Below are positions 1 through 7,876 of a stretch of 36,580 bases of DNA, piece after piece. Position numbers and translations under genes: made by a program. The notes beneath the pieces were generated by a model. That model searched no databases, was not told the origin of the DNA, and worked only from the letters and a program-made list of their open reading frames with translations. Numbering within the stretch: position 1 is the stretch's first letter; each line of letters starts with the position of its first letter. The DNA comes from Nostoc sp. NMS8 (GTDB lineage: Bacteria; Cyanobacteriota; Cyanobacteriia; Cyanobacteriales; Nostocaceae): positions 1 to 36,580 of the forward strand of contig NZ_JABXKK010000025.1 of assembly GCF_017115045.1 (NCBI RefSeq), written 5' to 3'.

Positions 1-2
1 CC

Positions 3-812
3 AAAACTGGGCAAAGTTATCCTACCCCACCAACAATTGTCACCCAAAAAGACCGTACCGAGCGGGACAATCTACCTTTGTGCATCGACTGGGGTAATTA
101 CTCGGCACGCTGGCTGGCTAGATTTAACCTGGGGCTGCATCAAATTCTTAAGCGCCTAATTGCTGGTGATGAATTTACTGCCTCGGATGCCACCTTACTG
201 AAGATGAGGGAGATCGCCATTAATTGTGCTGCTCACGTCAAAGCAATTCTTGGGTTTACCATCCCCAGTGACTGTAAGCCTATTTGGTTACTTGGGACTT
301 TAGTCGAGCAACTGGGGTTAAAGTTAACCTTCCGCAAACAGGGGACTCGCGGACAACAGGTGAAACTTTTCTCTTTATCTAAAGAGCAATTGGAATTTGC
401 AAATCATGTAATTGCTCATCGTGAAACGAAGCGTAATCAAAAAGAAAATCGAACCTGTTATGCTGCCGAAACCCTTGCTGCGTATAGTGTAAACCTCAAT
501 CAGCAGCCCGTATCCACACCCCCCCCTAATGCTATAGGGAACTCCCATTGCCAAGGGGAGGATACTACCGAATTTGAGTCGCCTCCGACCGATCGCATTA
601 CTCTACTCCACTGCGTAGAAATACTTCGCTCTGGTATTTCTCGTGGAGTGGACGCAATTAAAGGCATTCTCAAACGATGGGTTGAGGATTTGCGCTGGGA
701 GACGGTACTGGAACTTGAAGCGATCGCGGCAAATGAACTGCGACTTGTCGAAGCTCAAGTTCCTGAATTTTACAGCTTGCTAAGTGAAGAGATATTGCCG
801 ATGGAGGGATAA
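3..812 (+). CDS. Plasmid replication protein, CyRepA1-like C-terminus (partial)
   Basis: The frame is open from base 3, so the gene begins before the window; the TTG at 78 is inside the reading frame and is not a convincing start. About 270 C-terminal residues are visible. The segment around LLGTLVEQLGLKLTFRKQG, followed by a G-Q-Q-V-K-L-F-S strand, resembles the winged-helix-like end of the large cyanobacterial plasmid replication proteins (CyRepA1 family), which carry an N-terminal DUF3854 domain and a helicase. Those proteins start plasmid replication. The last 60 residues are acidic and helical. A degenerate second copy of the final 30 residues follows directly after the stop codon. The family call is from memory of the C-terminal pattern; the diagnostic helicase and TOPRIM parts lie outside the window. 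Confidence 0.55.
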   Translation, partial: KTGQSYPTPPTIVTQKDRTERDNLPLCIDWGNYSARWLARFNLGLHQILKRLIAGDEFTASDATLLKMREIAINCAAHVKAILGFTIPSDCKPIWLLGTLVEQLGLKLTFRKQGTRGQQVKLFSLSKEQLEFANHVIAHRETKRNQKENRTCYAAETLAAYSVNLNQQPVSTPPPNAIGNSHCQGEDTTEFESPPTDRITLLHCVEILRSGISRGVDAIKGILKRWVEDLRWETVLELEAIAANELRLVEAQVPEFYSLLSEEILPMEG

Positions 813-813
813 A

Positions 814-906
814 GCCTACGCTGCAAATGAGCTACGTAATCTAGAGCAATCTGTGCCTCATTTTTATCATTGGCTCGATGAAGAGGTGTTGTCGATGGAA
901 TTGTAA
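814..906 (+). pseudogene. Degenerate second copy of the rep C-terminal tail
   Basis: One base after the stop of the upstream gene, another frame reads 30 residues to a TAA at 904-906. They align residue by residue with the end of the preceding protein: A-A-N-E-L-R-x-x-E-x-x-V-P-x-F-Y-x-x-L-x-E-E-x-L-x-M-E. About half the positions are identical. There is no start codon or ribosome site. The simplest reading is the leftover 3' end of a paralogous replication gene, left when two rep genes recombined or one was inserted into the end of the other. Confidence 0.55.
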
Positions 907-986
907 ATGGCTTTTTGGGAAAATCCTTATAGCCTTTATTTACTCACAGTCCTGTCTAGATCAACTAAAATGTATTTCCTGATCTA

Positions 987-1661
987 TCACTCCGTTGATA
1001 ACTTCGTGTTATCCGCATTTCGCATGTCTTGATTGTTGCTGCTCATTGATGGCGGTGATAGCATCGACAACGCCGCGATCGCACCCCGGACTTGGGATGG
1101 TTCCACCTCCAAATAATTTTGCAGTTGCTCTAAGCTGCGATGTCCACTGATTTCTTGGATGACTCTCAGAGGAATTCGGGCATTGCTCATTAATGTCAGG
1201 GCAGTTCTGCGGCAACTGTGTGTGCTTGCTCCTTCGATGTCCGCACGTTCGCAAGCTTGTCGGAAGATTAGGCTTGCATATTCTGAGTGCAAGTGACCGC
1301 GCCCCCATCTACCAGGAAACAAAAAACCGTCACGGGAGTTTGTCGGTTTGTAAGTAGCTAAGAAGTTCCTTAGTTCTGACAAAATTGGAATGCTGCGGGT
1401 AGCTAACTTTCCCTTTGTATTCCCTTTACGGATGATCAGCTCTGCTCTGATCCGTCCCTTACTGTTATAAACATCTTTAATTTTTAGGGTAACTGCTTCA
1501 TTGACGCGGCAACCCGTGTACAGCATCACGCCTATTAGGGTTCTGTCTCGCTCTGTGGTTAACCCCAAAGTAAACAGACGCTGGATTTCTTCTGCCGACA
1601 AAACCTTTGCCTTCCCGTGACGGTCAATTTTCACAGCCCCGAACCCCCGATAGTTAATCAT
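987..1661 (-). CDS. Tyrosine recombinase (phage integrase family), catalytic domain only
   Basis: This 224-residue protein has the full tyrosine recombinase set: R52 in TGCRVNEAVTLK, a lysine in the beta hairpin (K81-K86 region), H148-x-x-R151 in the HSCRR box, H174 in SGHRS, and the nucleophile Y183 in QNYLEV. It is short and lacks the N-terminal core-binding (SAM-like) domain of XerC/D or phage integrases, as many plasmid-borne cyanobacterial recombinases do. Likely roles are resolving plasmid multimers or site-specific recombination of the element. It is transcribed toward the rep gene and ends about 80 bases after the rep relic. The start at 1661 gives a normal single-domain length. No attachment site could be identified. 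Confidence 0.9.
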   Translation of the reverse strand: MINYRGFGAVKIDRHGKAKVLSAEEIQRLFTLGLTTERDRTLIGVMLYTGCRVNEAVTLKIKDVYNSKGRIRAELIIRKGNTKGKLATRSIPILSELRNFLATYKPTNSRDGFLFPGRWGRGHLHSEYASLIFRQACERADIEGASTHSCRRTALTLMSNARIPLRVIQEISGHRSLEQLQNYLEVEPSQVRGAIAALSMLSPPSMSSNNQDMRNADNTKLSTE

Positions 1662-1716
1662 CCTATCAGCGATCAGAACAAATAGTTTTAAGTTTTGGAG
1701 TGATGTATATGCCCCT

Positions 1717-2099
1717 TTGGAGTCTTTAGCCCATGCAATTATTGCTTTTTTTACTCAGCACTATAAGCCGAAGCACTGTTTCGGTGAACTACAAGAAATG
1801 GAAGTGAGGGATTATGCAGACGAGCAGTATGGGTATTTTCAGCAACTAGCGTCATCACCGAGGATATTTAATACTAAGTTATGCCGAAGAAGGTTGATGC
1901 TGGAATTGCTCCCGGCTGGCTCAAGCGCTATGAGCCGGTGGCTATCGCCAATGATAGCTGTCGGCGGTAGCATCTCTTCATAAAAGGCATCGGCTGAAGA
2001 ATGCGCTGACGCATTTGCCAATGATATCATCAAGGTAATTCATCATGACGAATTACACGATTTAACAAGCACGGGCAGTCCAAGTTCACCTAGATGAAA
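1717..2099 (+). pseudogene. Decayed coding fragment, unknown origin
   Basis: The 445 bases between the recombinase and the next gene hold no convincing intact gene. A TTG-started frame at 1717-1983 begins protein-like (an acidic helix containing DYADEQYGYFQQ) but runs into low-quality sequence. A second frame from 1881 (MPKKVDAGIAPGWLKRYEPV) and a third ending at 2099 (ADAFANDIIKVIHHDELHDL) look like continuations. That pattern, with plausible peptides in successive frames, suggests a frameshifted gene relic. I do not recognise the family. Confidence 0.25.
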
Positions 2100-2106
2100 C
2101 GTAGAA

Positions 2107-2802
2107 ATGAGCAATACAGGGCGTACAAAAAAGCTAGCATCTTTCAACTGTGACCAAAGGATTTGGGAGCAGTTTATCGCCCGTTGTAAGTCAAAAGAGA
2201 CGACTGCAACAGCTACGCTGCTCGAATTCATCGAACTCTACTTAGACGATTCCCAAGATCAGCTTGATGCAATAGGTGGTAATAATTTAGACAAACGCTT
2301 AGATTCTAAGATTAAGGCAAGTGTTGAGAAGTACTTAGTTACGAGTAACAATAGTAACGCCAGTCCTACGAATGAAACGATATTAGCTATTTGCGAAAGA
2401 CTTGATAAGCTGGAGTCACAATTTTCAAGTGAATCTAATAGCAACGAAACCACAGCAATTGATAATCTCACCAATTTAGAACAAAAAATTGAAAAGATGA
2501 CAGCCCGAATGACACAGTTGGCTGAGGCGATCATTAAAATTCAAGACTATCTCAACAACCAACAAAAGCGGGGACAGAAATCGTACAACAATAATTCATC
2601 CTTCAAAGTGCATACTCCCCGAATGCAACCGTTAACTGAAGAAGGTTTAGCCAAGAGACTTGGTGTAAGTGAAGAAAGTGTACGGAAGGAGCGAATTAAT
2701 CTTCCCCCACCGCTTTTTGTAGCATGGTGTAAGGGGAAGGATAGAGCAGGGTTGGGGTGGGAATTTAACGAAAATACGGGATTATATCAGCCAGTAAGTT
2801 AG
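2107..2802 (+). CDS. Coiled-coil protein with possible RHH-like N-terminus and HTH-like C-terminus
   Basis: The N-terminal 45 residues (K-L-A-S-F-N-C-D followed by two helices to about residue 47) fit a ribbon-helix-helix type fold or a similar short DNA-binding unit. Residues 50-150 are polar and helical with heptads around 95-145 (LDKLESQF, LEQKIEKMTARMTQL), suggesting a coiled-coil oligomeriser. The C-terminus (about 177-200, LTEEGLAKRLGVSEESVRKE) looks like a helix-turn-helix. This architecture suits a plasmid partition or transfer regulator that binds DNA as an oligomer. The ATG at 2107 has only a weak upstream purine stretch. I do not recognise a named family. Confidence 0.7.
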   Translation: MSNTGRTKKLASFNCDQRIWEQFIARCKSKETTATATLLEFIELYLDDSQDQLDAIGGNNLDKRLDSKIKASVEKYLVTSNNSNASPTNETILAICERLDKLESQFSSESNSNETTAIDNLTNLEQKIEKMTARMTQLAEAIIKIQDYLNNQQKRGQKSYNNNSSFKVHTPRMQPLTEEGLAKRLGVSEESVRKERINLPPPLFVAWCKGKDRAGLGWEFNENTGLYQPVS

Positions 2803-2871
2803 TATTTTGATTAATTTCAACTTGTAGCGGCGGATGTGCGCTCTGCTGTTACTGTTGCCAATTTTCATTTT

Positions 2872-3105
2872 TTAAAATGTGATTATTTCACAACCTTCAA
2901 GCAATTCGTCATAAACAGTCAGTTGTTGTGTTTTTAAGTGGTTTGGCAATGAATCGTCATCAAAGGTCAAAGTAACAATATGAGTATTTTTGAGACTAAG
3001 AGATGATTTGCTGATATCGGTTATTGCCGCACTCATACCGCTTCGAGTACCGATTAGATACTTCACCGATTGCCCAATCTTTAACTCTGCTGCCGGAATA
3101 CCCAT
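2872..3105 (-). CDS. Small hypothetical protein, 77 residues
   Basis: This small minus-strand frame has a natural-looking composition: an alternating hydrophobic pattern suggesting a small beta-barrel (ELKIGQSVKYLIGTRSG, then HIVTLTFDDDS). It starts at an ATG 5 bases after the stop of the helix-hairpin-helix fragment upstream on the same strand, with no clear ribosome site, so it may be the second half of a broken gene or a translationally coupled gene. No family is recognised. Confidence 0.4.
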   Translation of the reverse strand: MGIPAAELKIGQSVKYLIGTRSGMSAAITDISKSSLSLKNTHIVTLTFDDDSLPNHLKTQQLTVYDELLEGCEIITF

Positions 3106-3110
3106 AGATA

Positions 3111-3305
3111 TTAAAATAATCCGTAAACAGTGTAAAGCTTTTCGGGGTTGTTATCTAATATCGATAAAGTCTCACTTCCAAAGCAATTGACCAAAGTTTG
3201 AGCAGTTTTCTTGCCAATCCCACGAAATAGTCCACTTTCTAAATACGCCTCGATTTCCGGCAACATCAGAATCGGAAATTTTTCGACTTGAAGGAGCCTG
3301 ATCAT
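3111..3305 (-). pseudogene. Helix-hairpin-helix fragment resembling the RecD2 N-terminal region
   Basis: The 64-residue frame contains YLESGLFRGIGKKTAQTLV followed by FGSETLSILDNNPEKLYTV. This matches the tandem helix-hairpin-helix pattern in the N-terminal part of RecD2-type helicases (Y-L-x-S-G-x-x-x-G-I-G-x-x-T-A, then F-G-x-x-x-L-x-x-I-x-x-x-P-x-x-L). In those proteins the chain continues into a second G-I-G and an ATPase. Here it stops at G-L-F, and no helicase follows, so it is probably a remnant. A free-standing DNA-binding peptide is possible but less likely. Confidence 0.4.
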
Positions 3306-3661
3306 GAGTCAAAGAGTAATTGAGAGATTCTGTTATTCTACAAGGGTAGCTCTAAAGCTAACTCATCGTCTCAAATCGAAAATCCAATTGGCTTACGAAC
3401 TCTAAAGAATCTCCTTGTGCGATGAAAGATGTTCATGGGCTAGAGCCTAAAATGGACATAAAGTTAATTGTTTAAAAGAAAACATCTCTATTATAGATAA
3501 ATTGGATAAATTCGATAATAGCTAATATCTTTTATCAAGATATTAAGATAAATAAATATAAGAAGATTATTTATCCTCTGACACAAAATTATAAAGATTT
3601 GACTAATTGATTATGTTATAAATATTAAATAAGTTCCTTATGCAAGTATCAAATAAATACT
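3306..3661. other. AT-rich non-coding region with short repeats
   Basis: These 356 bases hold no gene I can support. From about 3470 the sequence becomes strongly AT-rich. GATAAATT occurs at 3496 and 3505, and a related GATAATAG at 3514, giving a 9-base spacing. A perfect 7-base inverted repeat (AATATCT 3524-3530, AGATATT 3538-3544) follows. Such a stretch could be a promoter or operator area for the small HTH-like gene at 3662, or a DNA-unwinding element near a replication origin. I cannot distinguish these. Confidence 0.3.
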
Positions 3662-3871
3662 ATGCACCCAATAGAGTTTAAGAAGAAGTGGAAATTAACT
3701 TATCAAGAGATGGCGTTCGTATTAGGATACGAAAGTTACGATACTGTCCGAAGCTGGTTCAGGTGTGGAAAGAAGCATCGAAATCCAATGAAGGTTGTTC
3801 ATATAACTTGCTGGCTTTTAAATGAGAAGTGGGAACGCGAAGGAAAAAAAATAGTTGCTTTTTACCTATAA
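3662..3871 (+). CDS. Small helix-turn-helix-like protein, 69 residues
   Basis: The protein begins MHPIEFKKKWKLTYQEMAF and continues into G-Y-E-S-Y-D-T-V-R-S-W-F-R-C-G. This is the pattern of a short helix-turn-helix unit (helix, turn at L-G, recognition helix T-V-R-S-W-F) of the kind common in cyanobacterial plasmids and phages. It sits alone between an AT-rich region and a strong hairpin at 3903, upstream of the transfer operon, so it could be a local transcriptional regulator. No clear Shine-Dalgarno site precedes the ATG. The DNA-binding role is inferred from the pattern only. Confidence 0.6.
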   Translation: MHPIEFKKKWKLTYQEMAFVLGYESYDTVRSWFRCGKKHRNPMKVVHITCWLLNEKWEREGKKIVAFYL

Positions 3872-3902
3872 ATGTTTCCTAACTGGGTAAAATGTCCCCT
3901 TC

Positions 3903-3928
3903 CCCGCCACGAAAAAGGCGGGTATTTT
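3903..3928 (+). terminator. Rho-independent terminator-like hairpin
   Basis: A 6-base GC stem (CCCGCC at 3903-3908, GGCGGG at 3917-3922) with an 8-base loop is followed by TATTTTA. It lies 32 bases after the stop of the small HTH-like gene and before the next start, so it fits an intrinsic terminator. The T-run is short, so termination may be partial. Confidence 0.6.
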
Positions 3929-3964
3929 ATGTATAGTTAGAAGTTCCAAGAAGTTCTCAGAGTC

Positions 3965-4276
3965 ATGGGGATAGGGAGGTTTACCTGGCAAAATGAAGAA
4001 CTAACAAGACCAGAAGTAGCGGCTCTGTTAAAGCCAAAGGTAACGGCCAGACAACTACAAGCATATTTGAACATAGCTCGGAAGTACTTGCCAGAGTTCA
4101 AAAAATTCACCAACAAAAAAACAGGTGGTCTAGATGGCTATGCAAAGCTATACGAGTGCCACATTACAGTACTTCAGGAAATTCGCTCACTAGCTAGGGA
4201 GCATACTTTAGCTGACATAGAAAGTGAATTTCAACAAAGAGCATTAAACAAGTCAGAAGTGGGAAGTTGGAAGTAG
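3965..4276 (+). CDS. Hypothetical 103-residue protein upstream of the transfer operon
   Basis: The basic N-terminal half (LTRPEVAALLKPKVTARQLQ) resembles the first two helices of a winged or MerR-like DNA-binding fold, followed by a helical segment (YAKLYECHITVLQEIRSLA) that could dimerise. I do not recognise a named family. It is the last gene before the conjugation operon, and its 3' end forms the left arm of a perfect 13-base inverted repeat (4263-4298), with the stop codon inside the stem. A regulator of transfer genes is a reasonable guess but unproven. Confidence 0.6.
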   Translation: MGIGRFTWQNEELTRPEVAALLKPKVTARQLQAYLNIARKYLPEFKKFTNKKTGGLDGYAKLYECHITVLQEIRSLAREHTLADIESEFQQRALNKSEVGSWK

Positions 4277-4298
4277 ATTTTTTGTTACTTCCAACTTC
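4263..4298. repeat. Perfect 13-bp inverted repeat between regulator-like gene and transfer operon
   Basis: GAAGTTGGAAGTA (4263-4275) is the exact reverse complement of TACTTCCAACTTC (4286-4298), with a 10-base T-rich loop. The TAG stop of the upstream gene (4274-4276) lies in the stem. It resembles the dispersed GAAGTTGGAAGT-type palindromes of Nostocales genomes and could end or attenuate transcription into the transfer operon. Confidence 0.7.
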
Positions 4299-4353
4299 GA
4301 TAATAAGGTGATTTTTAGATTTTTTCTAGAAAATGAAAAAAGGAGCAATTTTC

Positions 4354-4803
4354 TTGGCATCTAATAATTCTGTGCGAAGAACACAAACTCAAGTTCTGGC
4401 TAAGGCTAGCGCGGCGATTGGGCGCAAGTATCAGCATCACATAAACGCTGCCGGTACGGCGACAATCATTGTCATGCAGTCGATGCCCTCTTATGGGTGG
4501 GGCTTGTTCGATTCGGCTCAGACAGCAATGACTTGTATGTTCGGGGGCGCTGGTGGTATTGGTGGGGGTGGTGCAGCGGCGGCAACTACGGCCATTAAAG
4601 CACTTCCCGCAGTTATCAATGCAACGATCACAGTGCTTTTGTTTGTATACTTTGTGGCTTCTGGGCTTAAGGTTGCCAACGGCATTGGTGAAGGGCAGGA
4701 AGTAACGCAGATGGTTCAGCAGCCCGTAGGCGTGTTTTTCATAATCCTGGTGCTTTGGATTGCTCAAAGTATCTTATTTAACGGCGTTACAGCCGCTTGT
4801 TAA
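4354..4803 (+). CDS. VirB2/TrbC-like pilin candidate
   Basis: The first gene of the transfer operon. An in-frame ATG exists at 4333, but AAGGAG at 4340-4345 sits 8 bases before a TTG at 4354, which I prefer as the start (149 residues, MASNNSV...). The protein has a basic N-terminus, a glycine- and alanine-rich middle (GGAGGIGGGGAAAA), and two hydrophobic segments (LPAVINATITVLLFVYFVASG; PVGVFFIILVLWIAQSI). Two membrane helices and position directly before a VirB3-like gene match VirB2/TrbC pilins, which form the conjugative pilus. There is no obvious cleavable signal peptide, so the assignment rests on topology and gene order. Confidence 0.65.
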   Translation: MASNNSVRRTQTQVLAKASAAIGRKYQHHINAAGTATIIVMQSMPSYGWGLFDSAQTAMTCMFGGAGGIGGGGAAAATTAIKALPAVINATITVLLFVYFVASGLKVANGIGEGQEVTQMVQQPVGVFFIILVLWIAQSILFNGVTAAC

Positions 4804-5144
4804 TGATGAGCGAGTATAATAAGTCACCCGTCAAACGGGTCAATCAGTCACTTGGTCAGAATGCAACAATAGGCATTTTTACTGGCTTTCAGTTTGCAGT
4901 CGCCTTATTTATGTTTGGCGTGGGCTTCATCATAGCGATTATGTTTGGAGTGGGAATAGTTTGGGGACTGCTGGCTGGGGTTTGGTTGAGTGCCACGGTG
5001 ATAATTTTATCTGGCAAGCGTCCTTACTTGTTCTGGTCAAGAGTGTTCCCAAGCGTTCCAGCTTTCACTCGCGGCTATATCAGATATTCTTCGCCCCAAA
5101 ACAAAAAAAGGGCGGGTGAGAAGAAAATGCCTAAGCTATGGTAA
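4803..5144 (+). CDS. VirB3/TrbD-like membrane protein
   Basis: The 113-residue protein has two adjacent membrane segments (about residues 24-43 and 47-70) followed by a basic tail ending RAGEKKMPKLW. Small proteins of this shape directly before virB4 are VirB3/TrbD/TraL, inner-membrane partners of the VirB4 ATPase. The start is probably ATG 4803, overlapping the previous stop (TAATG), rather than the TTG at 4797. Its own end overlaps the VirB4 start by 7 bases. Both overlaps point to translational coupling. Confidence 0.75.
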   Translation: MMSEYNKSPVKRVNQSLGQNATIGIFTGFQFAVALFMFGVGFIIAIMFGVGIVWGLLAGVWLSATVIILSGKRPYLFWSRVFPSVPAFTRGYIRYSSPQNKKRAGEKKMPKLW

Positions 5145-7876
5145 AAAGCAGTATTCGTAATCAAAAAATAGTTCCCTTTGAAGACTTTTTAGACTTAGCA
5201 ACTTTAGTAAAACTAAAAAAGGGGAACTATCAAATCGGAGCTTACTTGTTGAGCAAAAAACAAGTAAGTGACACTAACAACACCCTGCAATTAGTATTCG
5301 GATATGAATGCACTGGCTTTCACCCACTGTTTAATTCATCAGAGAAACTAGAGGCGATGGCCAAGGCTTTTGAGAACGGCTGTAAAGAGTTCTCTGAGGG
5401 TGAGAAATTCACGTTTAGATGGTCTTCGTTTTGCGACGAAGACAAAGTGATTGAAAGCTATCGCCAGAGACTAGATAGCCCTGTATCTCAAGAGACAGAA
5501 TTTTTGGATTGGGGGCAGGTTGCGCGGATGCAAGAACTGACGCGTAATCATCAGCGGAAGGATATCAAGCTCAGTATTTACACGACTTTTACTGTCCGCC
5601 CAGGAGGTACCGAAGGTGGTGACGCGGTAGATAGAGCGATAGTGAAGCTGGCAAACTTTTTACAGCGCAAATTCACCCCAACAGGAGCGACCGAACTCAC
5701 TCTTAAAAACTTAATTCAAGTTCTTGAAAAAGCAATAATCGTCTCTTTGCGCCACCAACAAATACTATCTGAGATGGGCTTGTTTCCCTCGCCAAAATCA
5801 GACAAGCAATTGTGGAGCGACCTAGTTTTTAGAATGGGTGCGAAGGCTGTAAAAGTCCCCCATACCTTGGTTTATGATACTGGTGAATTAAGGGAGGAAT
5901 TTAACGAAGCCGCACCCAACCCATCGCGGTATAATGACCAATTACACGCTACATCCGTACTTATGAATAACGGCATACCCTACGCGGACAGGCGCTGGGT
6001 ATGCTTGCCCCACCAGAGTACTGACAAAAAGAAGTATATCGGCGTAATGACGCTTGCCCAAAAACCAGAGGTGTTTGCTTCCACCCATCAGCAAATACGT
6101 TTTTTATGGGACGTATTCTCCCGCGAGGGGATTTATGATGTCGAGATAATTACAGAGATTAGTCCAGCCGATCAAAAAATGATTAGGCTTACGCAACAAT
6201 TGATTACGAGGCGGTCAATAAATGCCGAGGCTAGCGCCAGCAAAAAGACTATTGACGTAGGAGCGCAAATTAATACAGAGCGGTCAGTCGATGCTCAGAA
6301 GCAGCTTTACACGGGTGATGTCCCTGAAAATGTAGCTGTCATCATCCTTGTTTATCGCAATTCTCCAGATGAAATCGACGACGCTTGTCGGTTGATTTCA
6401 GGCTACATCAATCAACCTGCCGAGTTGATTAGAGAAATGCAATATACATGGTCAATCTGGCTTGACACTTTGCTGTTGAGACAGCGACCACAACTGACTT
6501 TTCCTTTCAACAGACGCGCCACATTTTTTGCCAGTGAAGTAATTGGTTTAACGCCAGTAGTTCAAACAGCGCATGGCGATAAACAAGGCTTTGAATTAGT
6601 TGCTGATGAGGGTCAATCCTCGGTTCACATTGACCTATCGAAGCCGAAAAACATGATGGTAATCGGCACTACCGGGAGTGGGAAATCGGTAATAATTGCC
6701 TCTATTATTTATCAATGCTTGGCGTTGGGAATGTCAGTATTAATGATTGACTTACCAAATGATGATGGTTCAGGAACCTTTGGAGATTTCACACCCTACT
6801 TTAATGGATTTTACTTTGATATCTCAAAGGAATCAAACAACCTTGTACAGCCGCTAGACTTATCAAAGATTCCTGAGTCGCAGTGGGAGGAAAGAACAAA
6901 AGCCCATCGAAATGATATTAATTTAATCGTGCTTCAATTAGTTTTAGGAACACAAAAGTTTGATGGGTTGCTATCACAAACTATTGAATCTATAATTCCT
7001 TTGGGTACAAAAGCCTTTTACGAAGATGCCGACATTAAGGAGCGATTTGAATTAGCGCGAAAAGCAGGGATAAACACCCCAGAGTGGGCGAATACCCCGA
7101 CATTGGCAGATATGGAGAAATTCTTCTCGCTTGCATACATTTATTTAGGCTATCAGGACGACAATGTAGAAAAAGCGTTAAATTACATCCGCTTGCGGTT
7201 ACAGTACTGGCAAGCTAGTAGTATCGGTAGCGCTATCTGCAAGCCTTCAACCTTCCAGGCAGATAGCCAGTTGATTACCTTTGCACTGACTAATCTGCAA
7301 TCAGTCAAGGATGCAGAAGTGTTCGGGATGAGTGCATATATCGCCGCGTCCCGGCAATCCCTCTCCTCGCCCAACAGCGTGTTCTTTATGGATGAGGCTA
7401 GCGTATTGCTGGGATTTTCCGCATTGTCGCGGCTTGCGGGTCGTAAATGCGCTACGGCTCGAAAGCAAGGCTGTCGGGTGTTTCTGGCAGCGCAGGACGT
7501 TATCTCTATCGCCAAATCGGAGGCGGGAGAACAAATATTACAAAATATGCCATTGCGGTTGATTGGGCGCATTGTTCCAGGCGCGGCAAATAGCTTCTCT
7601 GAGTTGCTGGGCATCCCTAGAGAAATTATCGATAAAAACGAAAGCTTTGTCCCCAATATTCAGCAGCTATATACGTTGTGGCTGCTCGACTATAACAACA
7701 AGTATGTGCGCTGCCGCTATTATCCCTCCTATCCCCTGCTGGCGTTGGTTGCCAATAGCAGAGAAGAACAAGCCACGCGAGATAAATTCAAGAAAATTCA
7801 CAGCGACAAGTTCACCTGGGTGGCAGAATTTTCTAAATATTATGTCGAGTGCATTAAGCAAGGTAAGCCCTTATGA
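5138..7876 (+). CDS. virB4: VirB4/TraC-family conjugation ATPase
   Basis: A 912-residue ATPase that powers pilus biogenesis and substrate transfer at the inner-membrane face of the type IV secretion channel. The Walker A motif is GTTGSGKS at residues 510-517, and Walker B is VFFMDEA at 748-754. The 500-residue N-terminal half is the usual VirB4 membrane-interaction domain. After Walker B come the RAD motif-like R-K-C-A-T-A-R-K-Q-G and the A-A-Q-D segment typical of the family (which corresponds to T-Q-x in other VirB4 proteins). Length is normal to slightly long for the MPF_C (cyanobacterial) type. It overlaps its upstream gene by 7 bases and its downstream gene by 4 bases (ATGA). Confidence 0.96.
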   Translation: MVKSSIRNQKIVPFEDFLDLATLVKLKKGNYQIGAYLLSKKQVSDTNNTLQLVFGYECTGFHPLFNSSEKLEAMAKAFENGCKEFSEGEKFTFRWSSFCDEDKVIESYRQRLDSPVSQETEFLDWGQVARMQELTRNHQRKDIKLSIYTTFTVRPGGTEGGDAVDRAIVKLANFLQRKFTPTGATELTLKNLIQVLEKAIIVSLRHQQILSEMGLFPSPKSDKQLWSDLVFRMGAKAVKVPHTLVYDTGELREEFNEAAPNPSRYNDQLHATSVLMNNGIPYADRRWVCLPHQSTDKKKYIGVMTLAQKPEVFASTHQQIRFLWDVFSREGIYDVEIITEISPADQKMIRLTQQLITRRSINAEASASKKTIDVGAQINTERSVDAQKQLYTGDVPENVAVIILVYRNSPDEIDDACRLISGYINQPAELIREMQYTWSIWLDTLLLRQRPQLTFPFNRRATFFASEVIGLTPVVQTAHGDKQGFELVADEGQSSVHIDLSKPKNMMVIGTTGSGKSVIIASIIYQCLALGMSVLMIDLPNDDGSGTFGDFTPYFNGFYFDISKESNNLVQPLDLSKIPESQWEERTKAHRNDINLIVLQLVLGTQKFDGLLSQTIESIIPLGTKAFYEDADIKERFELARKAGINTPEWANTPTLADMEKFFSLAYIYLGYQDDNVEKALNYIRLRLQYWQASSIGSAICKPSTFQADSQLITFALTNLQSVKDAEVFGMSAYIAASRQSLSSPNSVFFMDEASVLLGFSALSRLAGRKCATARKQGCRVFLAAQDVISIAKSEAGEQILQNMPLRLIGRIVPGAANSFSELLGIPREIIDKNESFVPNIQQLYTLWLLDYNNKYVRCRYYPSYPLLALVANSREEQATRDKFKKIHSDKFTWVAEFSKYYVECIKQGKPL

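Noticed and set aside
4315..4767. 150-residue minus-strand frame opposite the pilin-like gene
   Set aside because: It is Cys/His/Arg-rich as an antisense shadow usually is, and the plus frame has membrane segments, a ribosome site and operon context.
7183..7656. Open frames of 157, 77 and 76 residues on both strands
   Set aside because: They lie wholly within the VirB4 ATPase coding region across Walker B, which has a clear protein signature. They lack ribosome sites and natural composition.
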